Assembly: GCF_001544215.1 (NCBI RefSeq)
Contig: NZ_BCQB01000001.1
Location: 62,001-126,000, forward strand
Length of the DNA: 64,000 bases
Direction: 5' to 3'
Source of the DNA: Enterococcus durans NBRC 100479 = LMG 10746
GTDB lineage: Bacteria > Bacillota > Bacilli > Lactobacillales > Enterococcaceae
Shown: in pieces, positions 49,879-58,143 of the stretch
Layout: each line of letters begins with the position of its first letter
How positions within the stretch are numbered: position 1 is the stretch's first letter
Position numbers and translations under genes: made by a program
Notes under the pieces: generated by a model
What the model saw: only the letters and a program-made list of their open reading frames with translations
What the model was told of the DNA's origin: nothing
Databases searched by the model: none

Positions 49879-51456
49879 CTATAGTTTTTCCCAAAAATTC
49901 TTTTGGTAGTATCGAATAAGCCAAAGCACACTAGGGATGAGGAGAGCAAAAGCAATCCCATTAACGATCCAGAAAGGAAACATGAGTGTAGTAATTCCAT
50001 AGATAACTAGGATGATCACACTACCAATTATCGTCCCCATCAACATCGCTACCAATCCTAGGTTTCCTGCTCCACGGGTAAAGAGTTGATTGATGTTCGT
50101 ACAATTTAATAGAAGCAGTCGATAGTCTCGGGCAAAGTAACGCAGTGATAAGATGTAAGTGCCAATTAAGGTACCTAGTAAGAAACTAAGTAAAAAAAGA
50201 AGCGGTAAGCGGAAAATCAAGCCAGCTATTATCGCAATTCCTCCTGATAGGCAACTCTGTAATAACCAACCAAAACGAAATTTTTCTTTTAAATAGCGCT
50301 TCATGGAGAGTGGCAATGAACGGATGAACAAATAATTTTCTTGGTCTAAAGAAATCAGATTACTGACAAAGGATGTTTGATTGACCGTCAAGGAAGCTAA
50401 GACGATTCCAGTGAAAAAAACTACCCCGATCAAACGAATATCAAGTGTACTTAAATTTATCCCATCCCCCACAGCAAAGGCAATAATAAAAATAATCGGC
50501 GTTATTAACGAGGATGAAATAACTTGTAAGATCAGGCTTGGCTCTTCAACTAACTGCATATTGTAGTTAAACAATAATTGTCGTAAGGTCTGATCTTTTT
50601 TGTGTTTACGCTTCGCTTTTACCTCAGTTGTTGACGCAGTTAGCTGATCAGTTAGTTTTGGTACGATCAATGAGCGAATGGCAAATAACAACACGAGAAC
50701 TGTTACCAAAATGATACCAAGATTGAGTAGCCCATTTGTAGAAAACGGCTGATTCATCACATGATAAAAAGGTAAAAGAAATACGAGCGGTTGCCGATCA
50801 GCCAAGCCTACGCTAATATCAACCGTCTGATGATTCATCCACATGATTCCGACTACTGCAATGACCATCGATCCACCAAGTAGAAGACTAGTCACTGCTT
50901 TTTTATGTTTTTTGAACAATGATGTTTGCGCAAGTCCAAAGACGAGTAAACTAGCGATACAAAAAAGCAAGATAAGAAATAGCGCAAATAATAAGAATGC
51001 GAAGAAAATCGTCACTAGGAAAAAGTGTTGCGCCCGCCAACTAGTTAATAGGAATAACACAAGTAACGGGAAAACAAAGGGAGCGATAGTCATCGCTACT
51101 ACTAAGATCTTCGATAGGAATAGTTGACTCTGTCTAAATGGCAAAGGTAGAAATGCTTGAAGATCGGTTCCTTCAAAAAAGATGTTATAGATAACAGAAA
51201 TACTTTGTGACAATCCCAATAAGCTAAACAGTGCCACATAGTAAGTAAAAAAACCTGGCATGCGATTAAAATCAACGGCAAACATGGTAACACTATAAAT
51301 CAATAAAAATGCTAAGCCAGAAAGCACAAACTGTAACATCAAATAACGTGAAAGACTTTTTCCTTTCTTTCCTTTTTCTCGAGCCTTATTAGTCATTTGC
51401 GGATTTACGTATAAAAGATTGACACGGATCAATTCGATCAGTTGTTGTTTATTCAT
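49879..51456 (-). CDS. ABC exporter permease (EcsB/ABC-2-like, multi-TM)
   Basis: A protein of about 525 residues with some twelve helices; after helix 6 there is a cytoplasmic loop with KAKRKHKKDQTLRQLLFNYNMQ, then further helices. The ATG start overlaps the ATPase stop and has AGGTG before it; a GTG three codons upstream is the alternative. It surely works with the ATPase at 51449. The substrate is unknown. Confidence 0.8.
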   Translation of the reverse strand: MNKQQLIELIRVNLLYVNPQMTNKAREKGKKGKSLSRYLMLQFVLSGLAFLLIYSVTMFAVDFNRMPGFFTYYVALFSLLGLSQSISVIYNIFFEGTDLQAFLPLPFRQSQLFLSKILVVAMTIAPFVFPLLVLFLLTSWRAQHFFLVTIFFAFLLFALFLILLFCIASLLVFGLAQTSLFKKHKKAVTSLLLGGSMVIAVVGIMWMNHQTVDISVGLADRQPLVFLLPFYHVMNQPFSTNGLLNLGIILVTVLVLLFAIRSLIVPKLTDQLTASTTEVKAKRKHKKDQTLRQLLFNYNMQLVEEPSLILQVISSSLITPIIFIIAFAVGDGINLSTLDIRLIGVVFFTGIVLASLTVNQTSFVSNLISLDQENYLFIRSLPLSMKRYLKEKFRFGWLLQSCLSGGIAIIAGLIFRLPLLFLLSFLLGTLIGTYILSLRYFARDYRLLLLNCTNINQLFTRGAGNLGLVAMLMGTIIGSVIILVIYGITTLMFPFWIVNGIAFALLIPSVLWLIRYYQKNFWEKL

Positions 51457-52189
51457 ACGTCTCACCTGCGGATTGTCTCCCCGCCATTTTCAAATAGATC
51501 GTCTCTAATGTATCCGCTGGCGATTCATTCAATAAATCTTGCACTTTTCCATGATAGATCAGCTCTCCTTTTTTCAAGATAGCAATCTTATCACACAATT
51601 GTTGCGCAGTATCTAGTACATGAGTTGAAAAAATCACGGTCTTTCCTTTTGCCGCATGCGCTTTCATCATTTCTTTCAGATCATAAGCCGCCTGGGGATC
51701 AAGTCCTTGCAGTGGTTCATCCAACACCCAGATATCTGGATCAGGCAATAAGGTTCCGATCAGGATCGTTTTTTGCCTCATTCCATGAGAAAAACTTGCG
51801 ATCGTCTCTTCCTGATTTCTCCCCAGATCAAAAAGTGTAGTCAACTCAGCTAAACGTTTTTCTTTTTGTGCCGGTTCTATTTCATAAGCTGCAGCAATCA
51901 GATCCCAATACTCTCCAGCCGTCAATTGCAAAAATATGTCTGGCGAATCCGGTACATAGCCGATCTTCTTTTTTATTTCTAAACGATTTGTCGACAAATC
52001 TTTGCCATCGACCACTATTGAACCAGAAGAAGGTTCGATAATACTTACTAGACTTTTGATCGTAGTTGATTTTCCTGCACCATTATGACCTAAAAATCCA
52101 AATATTTCCCCTTGCTCAATCGTTAACGTTAACTCTTTCAAAGCTACTTTTTTCCCATAGTTCTTCGTCAAATTCCAAAATTCAATCAT
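51449..52189 (-). CDS. ABC exporter ATP-binding protein
   Basis: A 246-residue ATPase. Walker A GHNGAGKST, signature in ASFSHGMRQKTILIGTLLPDP, Walker B IWVLDEPLQGLDP. It is similar in layout to EcsA-type ATPases. It is transcribed together with the permease it overlaps. Confidence 0.88.
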   Translation of the reverse strand: MIEFWNLTKNYGKKVALKELTLTIEQGEIFGFLGHNGAGKSTTIKSLVSIIEPSSGSIVVDGKDLSTNRLEIKKKIGYVPDSPDIFLQLTAGEYWDLIAAAYEIEPAQKEKRLAELTTLFDLGRNQEETIASFSHGMRQKTILIGTLLPDPDIWVLDEPLQGLDPQAAYDLKEMMKAHAAKGKTVIFSTHVLDTAQQLCDKIAILKKGELIYHGKVQDLLNESPADTLETIYLKMAGRQSAGETYE

Positions 52190-52431
52190 CTTACACCTCT
52201 TTTTTCATTTGTGATTTTTTTCTATTGTACGCTTTCATTTTGAATACGTAAATATGTAAAATACAGAGAAGGATGAAATACAACAAAAAAACATGCTGAT
52301 TTTATCCCACTTATCGAAAGTGAAATCATGATCAACATGTCGCGCGTATAACAATCAGATAGTTCTAGTGAACAGGCACTCATCATCTGTATTCGGTCGA
52401 TTACTGATATTGCCTCCAGTGACTGCTTTGA

Positions 52432-52710
52432 TCAGTTCCCCCAATATGGGTTATGAAATCCGAACATATAATAAAGGAAAAGATACATATAAAAACAACT
52501 GCCTATGACTAGTAAAATACGGGCAAATAGCTTGTTTAGTTTAGGAAGGCAAGTACCTAACCCAAAGAAATACAATCCTAAAATATAAGTATAACTAATA
52601 TTTTCTAGTGTCTCTTCGGTCGATCGATTGACATAGTAACTTAGAAAGATCAAGAAAAGCGTAAAGAGCAAGATAAATGAAAAAGTTTTCGAAAATTTGA
52701 TTTTCTTCAT
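52432..52710 (-). CDS. small membrane protein (three predicted helices)
   Basis: A 92-residue hydrophobic protein with helices near 10-28, 40-57 and 62-84. No family is recognised. GGAAATTATCC precedes the ATG. It stands alone between the ABC operon and repeat-rich intergenic DNA. Confidence 0.55.
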   Translation of the reverse strand: MKKIKFSKTFSFILLFTLFLIFLSYYVNRSTEETLENISYTYILGLYFFGLGTCLPKLNKLFARILLVIGSCFYMYLFLYYMFGFHNPYWGN

Positions 52711-52993
52711 GGATAATTTCCTCTTTCATTATTTTTCAGACATACGTTGATGCTCTATCGGAAATACGGAAAAATTCAAATCACAAACAGTCAAATCACA
52801 AACAGTTGTTCAAAGTGACCTTTTCTAGCGCTTCTTTCCCCCAATGATAGAAAAATTTTTTATTGATTTTGTCTATACGGTACGATACTAACATATATGT
52901 AATCGATATCAATCAGTAAAAAGTGCAACTCTCACTTTTACTTAGATCAGCGAAAAAATGATCCATACAAAAAAACTTGTGACGAAAAGAACT
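52711..52993. other. intergenic DNA with a tandem 15-bp repeat
   Basis: No gene seen. TCAAATCACAAACAG occurs twice in tandem at 52776-52805. Near 52917-52944 AGTAAAAAGTG and CACTTTTACT form a hairpin. A possible promoter (TTGATT, 17 bases, TACTAA near 52863-52893) precedes it, so a small RNA is conceivable but unsupported. Confidence 0.4.
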
Positions 52994-53298
52994 TGGGACA
53001 AATCTAAAAATCAGGGTTGCTACAGACACTCGAATAAACGGCATCCAAAAGTCAGTTTTTTGGAAATGTCAAAAAAAAAAGAACATGGGACAAAAGTAAG
53101 AAACACTTTTATCACATTCTTTAAAAACAGATAAACGGTGGGAGCAGAAGCAACTCCTTCTTAAATAAGCCGAAATTCACAAAAATTTGAAAAGCAATTT
53201 TCGTTAGTCTCTTCTTATTTCTCGGAGTTAAACACTTCTGCCCCAGCCTCGTTTTTCTCTCCAATTTCTCAAACCAAAACGACTTTTGTCTCGACCTC
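52994..53298 (-). repeat. composite repeat with a nested unit C
   Basis: The outer element (GGGACAAATCT ... GCATCCAAAAGTCAG ... GTTTTTCTCTCC ... GACTTTTGTCTCGACCTC) is interrupted at 53086-53250 by a complete unit C (ATGGGACAAAAGTAAG ... CTGCCCCAGCCTC). The nested copy replaces the ACGAGCAATAC hairpin present at 25478 and 45335. Confidence 0.8.
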
Positions 53299-53329
53299 TT
53301 TTCGTCACAAAGTCTTCTTTACACTTTCA

Positions 53330-54205
53330 TTAAAATGATCGGTAGACATATTGATTTTTTGGTGCAGCGACCTTGGTTGCTTTGCTTACTTCAACCGAAG
53401 GGATTTCTCGCTTGAAAGGTTCATAATAATCGGATTGGATCGTTCCTTCGACTTTGTACCACTCATCGTTTTTGATTGATGTCCCATCGGGCATGTGTGT
53501 GAGTAGTCCAAAAACTCCTGAATCGGCGACACAGTGAATGATGCCGAAACGAAATAAAAAGCTGTCTTCCTGTTCCCCGTTTGGCGTTTGATACACAAAG
53601 CCTTCATAGGATATTTTTTTACCAATGAATTCGCTTGGATAATTATAAATCAATTCCATGATTTCTAAGTAATTCTCATCAGTGATGGTGATTTTTTCTT
53701 TGTCACCATATTTTGCTTTCAACTGATTCATCTGATCCAAGTAATCTGATTTATTGAAATAAATGCTGGTATCTGGCTTCAAATATTGTGTCTGCATTTC
53801 TGGATCGCCAACTGATTCTTTGCTTACTGGAAAATTGAACCCTTTTGCTTCAACAATCGTCGTATCCAAACTAACTGTTGGAAAAAGCGTGCCGACAATG
53901 ATAGGCAAAGCCAGTAAAACATAAGCAATCCCACGTTGCCAAGAAGTCGATAGACCATGGTCATGTTCTTCATGATGATGCTCGTCATGGTGATGCTCGT
54001 CATGGTGATGCTCGTCATGATCCCTTTTGGCTGAATCACTTTTGACCCAAACGTATAATTGGACAAGCGCAAGTAATGCAGACAAAATCATCGAAAGGAT
54101 CGCTAAGTAACGATAATGTACATTGATGTACTGATCTAACTTACCTGATACTTGCAGGTACATCATCAATTCAAAATAACCGGATAGTATCAAAAATCGT
54201 AACAT
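53330..54205 (-). CDS. TIGR03943 family membrane protein with His-rich loop (YcgQ-like)
   Basis: A 291-residue protein with two N-terminal helices (about 1-20 and 30-55), a His/Asp/Glu-rich cytoplasmic or exposed loop made of three tandem HHHDE-type units (about 65-85), a third helix near 95-115 and an extracytoplasmic domain with EFIGKKISYEGFVYQT. AGGAGGG marks the start. It follows a permease gene by ten bases. The pair resembles B. subtilis YcgQ/YcgR. The His-rich loop suggests zinc or another divalent metal. Confidence 0.8.
   Translation of the reverse strand: MLRFLILSGYFELMMYLQVSGKLDQYINVHYRYLAILSMILSALLALVQLYVWVKSDSAKRDHDEHHHDEHHHDEHHHEEHDHGLSTSWQRGIAYVLLALPIIVGTLFPTVSLDTTIVEAKGFNFPVSKESVGDPEMQTQYLKPDTSIYFNKSDYLDQMNQLKAKYGDKEKITITDENYLEIMELIYNYPSEFIGKKISYEGFVYQTPNGEQEDSFLFRFGIIHCVADSGVFGLLTHMPDGTSIKNDEWYKVEGTIQSDYYEPFKREIPSVEVSKATKVAAPKNQYVYRSF
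53971..54015 (-). repeat. three tandem 15-bp units coding the His-rich loop
   Basis: CATGATGATGCTCGT, CATGGTGATGCTCGT, CATGGTGATGCTCGT on the plus strand. In the protein each gives five residues rich in His. Copy number could vary by slippage without breaking the frame. Confidence 0.85.
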
Positions 54206-54215
54206 GTTTTCCCTC

Positions 54216-55139
54216 CTAGATGAATAATGTAAAGCCAATCACACTGATGGCGATCAAAGCAATCAGCGAGACAATGAAACGACCATTGAAGTAACGTTTC
54301 ATCATCAACAGGTTTTTGATGTCAACCATTGGACCAAATACTAAAAATGCCACAACTGGTGCGGTCCCAAATAGGCTTAGTAAGGATGAACCAATGAAGG
54401 CATCTGCTTCTGAACAGAGGGACATTGTAAAAGCAAGTATCAGCATAATGACGATCGCCAAGATTTTTGTCGATCCAAGGGTCAACATCACTCGCGTTGG
54501 TAAATAGGTTTGCATTCCAGCAGCGATCAGCCCACCGATAATCAAATACCGGCCTGTGTCAAAAAACTCATCGATGCTATGAGTCAAAACGTGTCCTGTT
54601 TGCTGTCCGAATCGTTTCACTTTATTTGTCTTTATTCCAGCGATTTCATGATGATGGTGCGTGGATGTTTCAATTTTTTGGCTTATCTTCTCTTTTAATA
54701 CAGATTCCTTTTGAAAATAGGCTAACCAAATACCTATGATGAGTGCTACAACAAAACTACCAAGCATCCGCCAACCTGCCATTACCCATGAGTTACCGAA
54801 AGCGATAAAAGTAGAAAAAATCACGATCGGATTGATGATCGGCGCAGTAAGCATAAATGCGAAAGCAGTATGTACAGGAACGCCTTTTTTTACAAATTGA
54901 TGAACGATGGGAACGATACCACACTCACAGGAAGGAAAGAAAAATCCTAAGATCGAGCCAGTTAAAATCGATAAAAACCGATTTTTAGGTAGCCAGCGCT
55001 TCACTCTTTCTGGTGTTAAAAAAACTTGGAGGGCCCCAGAGATGAGACAACCCAATAATACAAATGGTAGTGCTTCGATCACGATCGATAAAAAGATCGT
55101 GCTCATCTGCAAAACCGAATTTGGTAAAAAAGAAAACAT
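54216..55139 (-). CDS. UPF0718 family permease (YcgR-like)
   Basis: A 307-residue membrane protein of the DUF318/UPF0718 family, with eight or so helices; conserved blocks are FFFPSCECGIVPIVHQFVKKGVPVHTAFAFMLTAPIINPIV and LCSEADAFIGSSLLSLFG. A central His-rich stretch (STHHHHEIAG) lies in the loop. It is the first gene of a two-gene operon with the TIGR03943 protein. The transported substrate is unknown; Cys and His residues hint at a metal or thiol compound. Confidence 0.83.
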   Translation of the reverse strand: MFSFLPNSVLQMSTIFLSIVIEALPFVLLGCLISGALQVFLTPERVKRWLPKNRFLSILTGSILGFFFPSCECGIVPIVHQFVKKGVPVHTAFAFMLTAPIINPIVIFSTFIAFGNSWVMAGWRMLGSFVVALIIGIWLAYFQKESVLKEKISQKIETSTHHHHEIAGIKTNKVKRFGQQTGHVLTHSIDEFFDTGRYLIIGGLIAAGMQTYLPTRVMLTLGSTKILAIVIMLILAFTMSLCSEADAFIGSSLLSLFGTAPVVAFLVFGPMVDIKNLLMMKRYFNGRFIVSLIALIAISVIGFTLFI

Positions 55140-55204
55140 GATTTCTCCCCTTACTTTAAGCTACATTTGCCAAAATAATATACGCTTTCCACTAAAAAAA
55201 AACA

Positions 55205-55245
55205 AGAGAAGTTGTTATAATTTACACAACTCTTATTTTTTTGTT
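55205..55245. terminator. hairpin upstream of the permease pair
   Basis: AAGAG-AGTTGT and ACAACTCTT arms flanked by A/T runs on both sides. On the minus strand it lies between the thioredoxin-like gene promoter and the permease promoter. It could stop stray transcription or be part of a leader. Confidence 0.5.
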
Positions 55246-55266
55246 TTTATCTAAAAAGCAATTCAA

Positions 55267-55295
55267 TTGACATATTCCGTAATTCTGTTTAAATA
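55267..55295 (+). promoter_or_regulatory. promoter of the thioredoxin-like gene
   Basis: TTGACA (55267-55272), 17-base spacer, TAAATA (55290-55295), 80 bases before the ATG. Confidence 0.7.
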
Positions 55296-55375
55296 AGAAC
55301 AGTATTTTCTTCGTAGCTTTCTTATTACTGGTTAATTTAATAACTTGCTGATTGCTACCAGAAAGGAATGATCCT

Positions 55376-55720
55376 ATGAAAAAAACAACTGATCTATCTG
55401 AAGTCCAAGCCGCACTCACTCAAGCAGAAACTGTCGCTGTTTACTTATCGATGCCAAATTGCAGTGTTTGTCAGGCTGTAAAGCCTCGCTTTGAAGAATT
55501 ATTGTCCCACTACGCATTTCCAAGTTTTCACTTGGATGCTGTAGAAACACCAGAAGTGGCTAGTACGTTCCAAGTATTGACTGCTCCAGTTATTTTGATT
55601 TTTCATGAGCAAAAGGAGATCGAACGTCAAGCGCGCTTCATAGATTTTCATCGTTTGACACGCCTGTTTGAACAATTGGATACGGCGAGTCAACTGAGTT
55701 ATGAGGACTTATTTAAGTAA
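55376..55720 (+). CDS. thioredoxin family protein
   Basis: A 114-residue thioredoxin-fold protein with the active site Cys29-Ser-Val-Cys32 (LSMPNCSVCQAV), differing from the usual CGPC. The cis-Pro is in LTAPVILIF. The start MKKTTD follows AAAGGAATG; eight upstream in-frame codons were left out. Likely a cytoplasmic thiol reductant or redox helper; substrate unknown. It has its own promoter and terminator. Confidence 0.87.
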   Translation: MKKTTDLSEVQAALTQAETVAVYLSMPNCSVCQAVKPRFEELLSHYAFPSFHLDAVETPEVASTFQVLTAPVILIFHEQKEIERQARFIDFHRLTRLFEQLDTASQLSYEDLFK

Positions 55721-55732
55721 ATGTCATAAAAA

Positions 55733-55774
55733 GAGCGTTCCAGAGTTAGCTGCAACTCTTGGAACGCTCTTTTT
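55733..55774 (+). terminator. terminator of the thioredoxin-like gene
   Basis: GAGCGTTCCAGAGTT paired with AACTCTTGGAACGCTC (one bulged T), six-base loop, then five T. Confidence 0.9.
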
Positions 55775-55790
55775 AGGCTCTATACTTTTT

Positions 55791-55956
55791 GAGGCTGGGA
55801 CAGAAGTGTTTAACTCCGAGAAATAAGAAGAAATTAAGGAAAATTGCTTTTCAAATTTTTGTTAATTTCGGCTTATTTCCGAAGGAGTTGCTTCTGCTCC
55901 CACCGTTTATTTGTTTTTAAAGTATGAGACAAAAGTGTTTCTTACTTTTGTCCCAC
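55791..55956 (+). repeat. 166-bp interspersed repeat, stand-alone unit C
   Basis: GAGGCTGGGACAGAAG at one end and CTTTTGTCCCAC at the other, same length as the copy at 377-542. It lies between two convergent genes and behind an intact terminator, so it is not needed as one here. Confidence 0.85.
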
Positions 55957-56009
55957 GCTCATCTGGCAATGAGCCATCATTTATTGAAGAGATCATTACG
56001 ATTTCCAGT

Positions 56010-56882
56010 TTATTCCTCGTCTAATTCATGAAATTGGCGATAGACTTCTTGCTTTTTTAATCCGTTTTGTACGGCTACGGCTTTGATTGCTTCATTGGTT
56101 TTTTTGCCTTCTGCAATCAATTGTTCCACTTGCTCTTTTAATGAACCGACAATCTTGATTGTTTCTTCCTGAATCCCTGTACTTCCTTCTACGAGAAGAC
56201 AACATTCCCCTTTGATTGGTTGGTCCTCAATATACGAAAGTAATTCTTCGATGGTTCCCCGCAAGTACTCTTCATGGATTTTCGTCAGTTCTCGACATAA
56301 TACGACCTGACGATTTCCTAAAACAGTTAACATATTTTTTAAAGTCCCACTGATTCGATAAGGGGATTCATAAAAAATCAGTGTTGCCGTATGATTCTTT
56401 AATTTTTCTAATGTATTTTCTTGCTCTTTCTTCTTTCTTCCTAAAAATCCATAAAATAGGAATGGTTGTGGCAGTAGGCCAGAAGCAATCAGCGCTGTCA
56501 TGCCGGCCGTTGCGCCTGGTAAGGAAACAACAGGAATACCTTCTTCGATACAAGCAACTACCAATTCGTGCCCTGGATCGCTGATCGAAGGCATGCCAGC
56601 ATCACTGACTTGAGCAATCGACTGACCGTTTTTCAATACTTCCAGAAATTGAGGAATACGCTCTTTATAGTTGTGTTCATGCAAACTTTTTTGAGGCGTA
56701 TGGATTTCAAAATGATTCAATAATTTTTGCGTATTTCGTGTATCTTCACTTGCAATCAATGCAACTTCTTGCAACATCCGAACACTTCGATAAGTCATAT
56801 CTTCCAAATTTCCTATTGGCGTAGGTACTAAGTAAAGTGTTCCTGTTGTGTGATTTCCTTTAAAACTTTTTTGGTTGAACAT
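56010..56882 (-). CDS. rsmI: 16S rRNA 2'-O-ribose C1402 methyltransferase
   Basis: A 290-residue SAM-dependent tetrapyrrole-methylase-fold enzyme: LVPTPIGNLEDMTYRSVRML, SEDTRNTQKLLNHF, DAGMPSISDPGHELV, and VSLPGATAGMTALIASGL. Acts on the ribosomal decoding centre. It is last in the dnaX cluster; a terminator hairpin lies between it and yabA, so its level may be set by read-through or a separate promoter. Confidence 0.96.
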   Translation of the reverse strand: MFNQKSFKGNHTTGTLYLVPTPIGNLEDMTYRSVRMLQEVALIASEDTRNTQKLLNHFEIHTPQKSLHEHNYKERIPQFLEVLKNGQSIAQVSDAGMPSISDPGHELVVACIEEGIPVVSLPGATAGMTALIASGLLPQPFLFYGFLGRKKKEQENTLEKLKNHTATLIFYESPYRISGTLKNMLTVLGNRQVVLCRELTKIHEEYLRGTIEELLSYIEDQPIKGECCLLVEGSTGIQEETIKIVGSLKEQVEQLIAEGKKTNEAIKAVAVQNGLKKQEVYRQFHELDEE

Positions 56883-56896
56883 TTTTTTATCTCCTA

Positions 56897-56929
56897 TAAA
56901 AAAACTGGAGCAGGATTTTCTACTCCAGT
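56897..56929 (-). terminator. intra-operon terminator between yabA and rsmI
   Basis: ACTGGAG and CTCCAGT arms (one mismatch then two further pairs, six-base loop) followed by seven T; the rsmI ribosome site TAGGAG starts right after it. Confidence 0.8.
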
Positions 56930-56945
56930 CTATTATTTACTTTGA

Positions 56946-57293
56946 TCAGCGTCCGCTCTCACGGTAGATGACTTCTAAACAAAAGGCACAAGGTTCATCA
57001 TTTTCTCTTCTTGAACCATAAAGATCATAACAGACATGGAAGCCTTCTTCATAAATCTTTTCTAAATTCATACGTGATTTTGAAAGTTCTTGTTTCACAT
57101 TTTCTGCTGGTGCTTGTGCTGCTTGGTTCAATTCGCGCAAATGTTCTCTTAAACGCTGATTTTCCATCTCTAGCGTTGTATTTTTTTCAACGATTTCATG
57201 TAAGGCTTGTTTCATCTCGACCAATTCAGTCAAAGTATTTCTAAGCTCTGATTCTAATTGATTCAAGCCGTCATATAATGATCGTTTATCCAT
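56946..57293 (-). CDS. yabA: replication initiation control protein YabA
   Basis: A 115-residue protein with an N-terminal coiled coil (about 1-60) and a C-terminal zinc-binding region (FHVCYDLYGSRRENDEPCAFCLEV: His, Cys, CxxC). YabA binds DnaA and DnaN to limit replication starts. It overlaps the ricT end by eight bases, the usual Bacillus and enterococcal order. Confidence 0.95.
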   Translation of the reverse strand: MDKRSLYDGLNQLESELRNTLTELVEMKQALHEIVEKNTTLEMENQRLREHLRELNQAAQAPAENVKQELSKSRMNLEKIYEEGFHVCYDLYGSRRENDEPCAFCLEVIYRESGR

Positions 57294-58110
57294 TCATCTC
57301 ACCTACTTTGATGAAACTTTTTAATTCGTCCCATTCATATTCAACAGGATTTTCCCTTCCAACTAATCGTATGCTTACAAGACGATTAAGAAGGTTCAAT
57401 CCAACGACTTTCCCTTTACCATCAGGCGTATCTACTACGTTTCCAAAGTCAGGGAGTTCTTTTTTTGTTCGTTCATATTCTTCGCTCTCATACTGCAGAC
57501 AACACATCAAACGTCCGCATAATCCAGAGATTTTTGTTGGGTTCAATGACAACCCCTGATCTTTTGCCATCTTGATCGAAACAGGAACAAAATCTCCTAA
57601 AAATGAGGCACAGCACAACGGACGACCACAGGGACCAATCCCACCGATCAATTTCGATTCATCTCGCACACCGATTTGCTGAAGTTCGATTCGCGTGCGA
57701 AATACTCCAGCTAGATCTTTGACTAACTCACGAAAATCAATACGTCCGTCTGCTGTAAATGAAAAAATCAGTTTGCTGCGATCCAATGTATATTCTACAC
57801 GTACGATCTTCATCGCAAGTTGATGTTTTTCTATTTTATCTTTGGCGATTTTGAACGCACGTTTCGCATCTTCTCTATTTTTGTTATCTTTCTTCAGCTC
57901 GTTTTCTGTTGCTTTATGCAAAATGGGACTAACTTTATCTGGCAAGTCCTCTGGATCCATTTCTATTTTGGGAACGGCAACAGTTGCGATATGTAAGGTT
58001 TTCTGAGATTCAACCAAAACCTTTTCTTGATAATAATACGTTGAATCACCAGGTGAAAAATAATAGATATGACCTGCATCTCTATAACGGACACCTACTA
58101 CTTCGACCAT
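57286..58110 (-). CDS. ricT: RicT (YaaT), PSP1-domain protein
   Basis: A 274-residue protein with PSP1 domain; conserved Cys-rich block IGGIGPCGRPLCCASFLGDFVPVSIKMAKDQGLSLNPTKISGLCGRLMCCLQYE. In B. subtilis the RicT/RicA/RicF complex (with Fe-S clusters) tunes RNase Y and mRNA maturation. Most Cys ligands are present. It lies between holB and yabA. Confidence 0.95.
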   Translation of the reverse strand: MVEVVGVRYRDAGHIYYFSPGDSTYYYQEKVLVESQKTLHIATVAVPKIEMDPEDLPDKVSPILHKATENELKKDNKNREDAKRAFKIAKDKIEKHQLAMKIVRVEYTLDRSKLIFSFTADGRIDFRELVKDLAGVFRTRIELQQIGVRDESKLIGGIGPCGRPLCCASFLGDFVPVSIKMAKDQGLSLNPTKISGLCGRLMCCLQYESEEYERTKKELPDFGNVVDTPDGKGKVVGLNLLNRLVSIRLVGRENPVEYEWDELKSFIKVGEMNG

Positions 58111-58143
58111 TTCCTTCCCCCTTGATCCTTCTTTTGCTACTTT

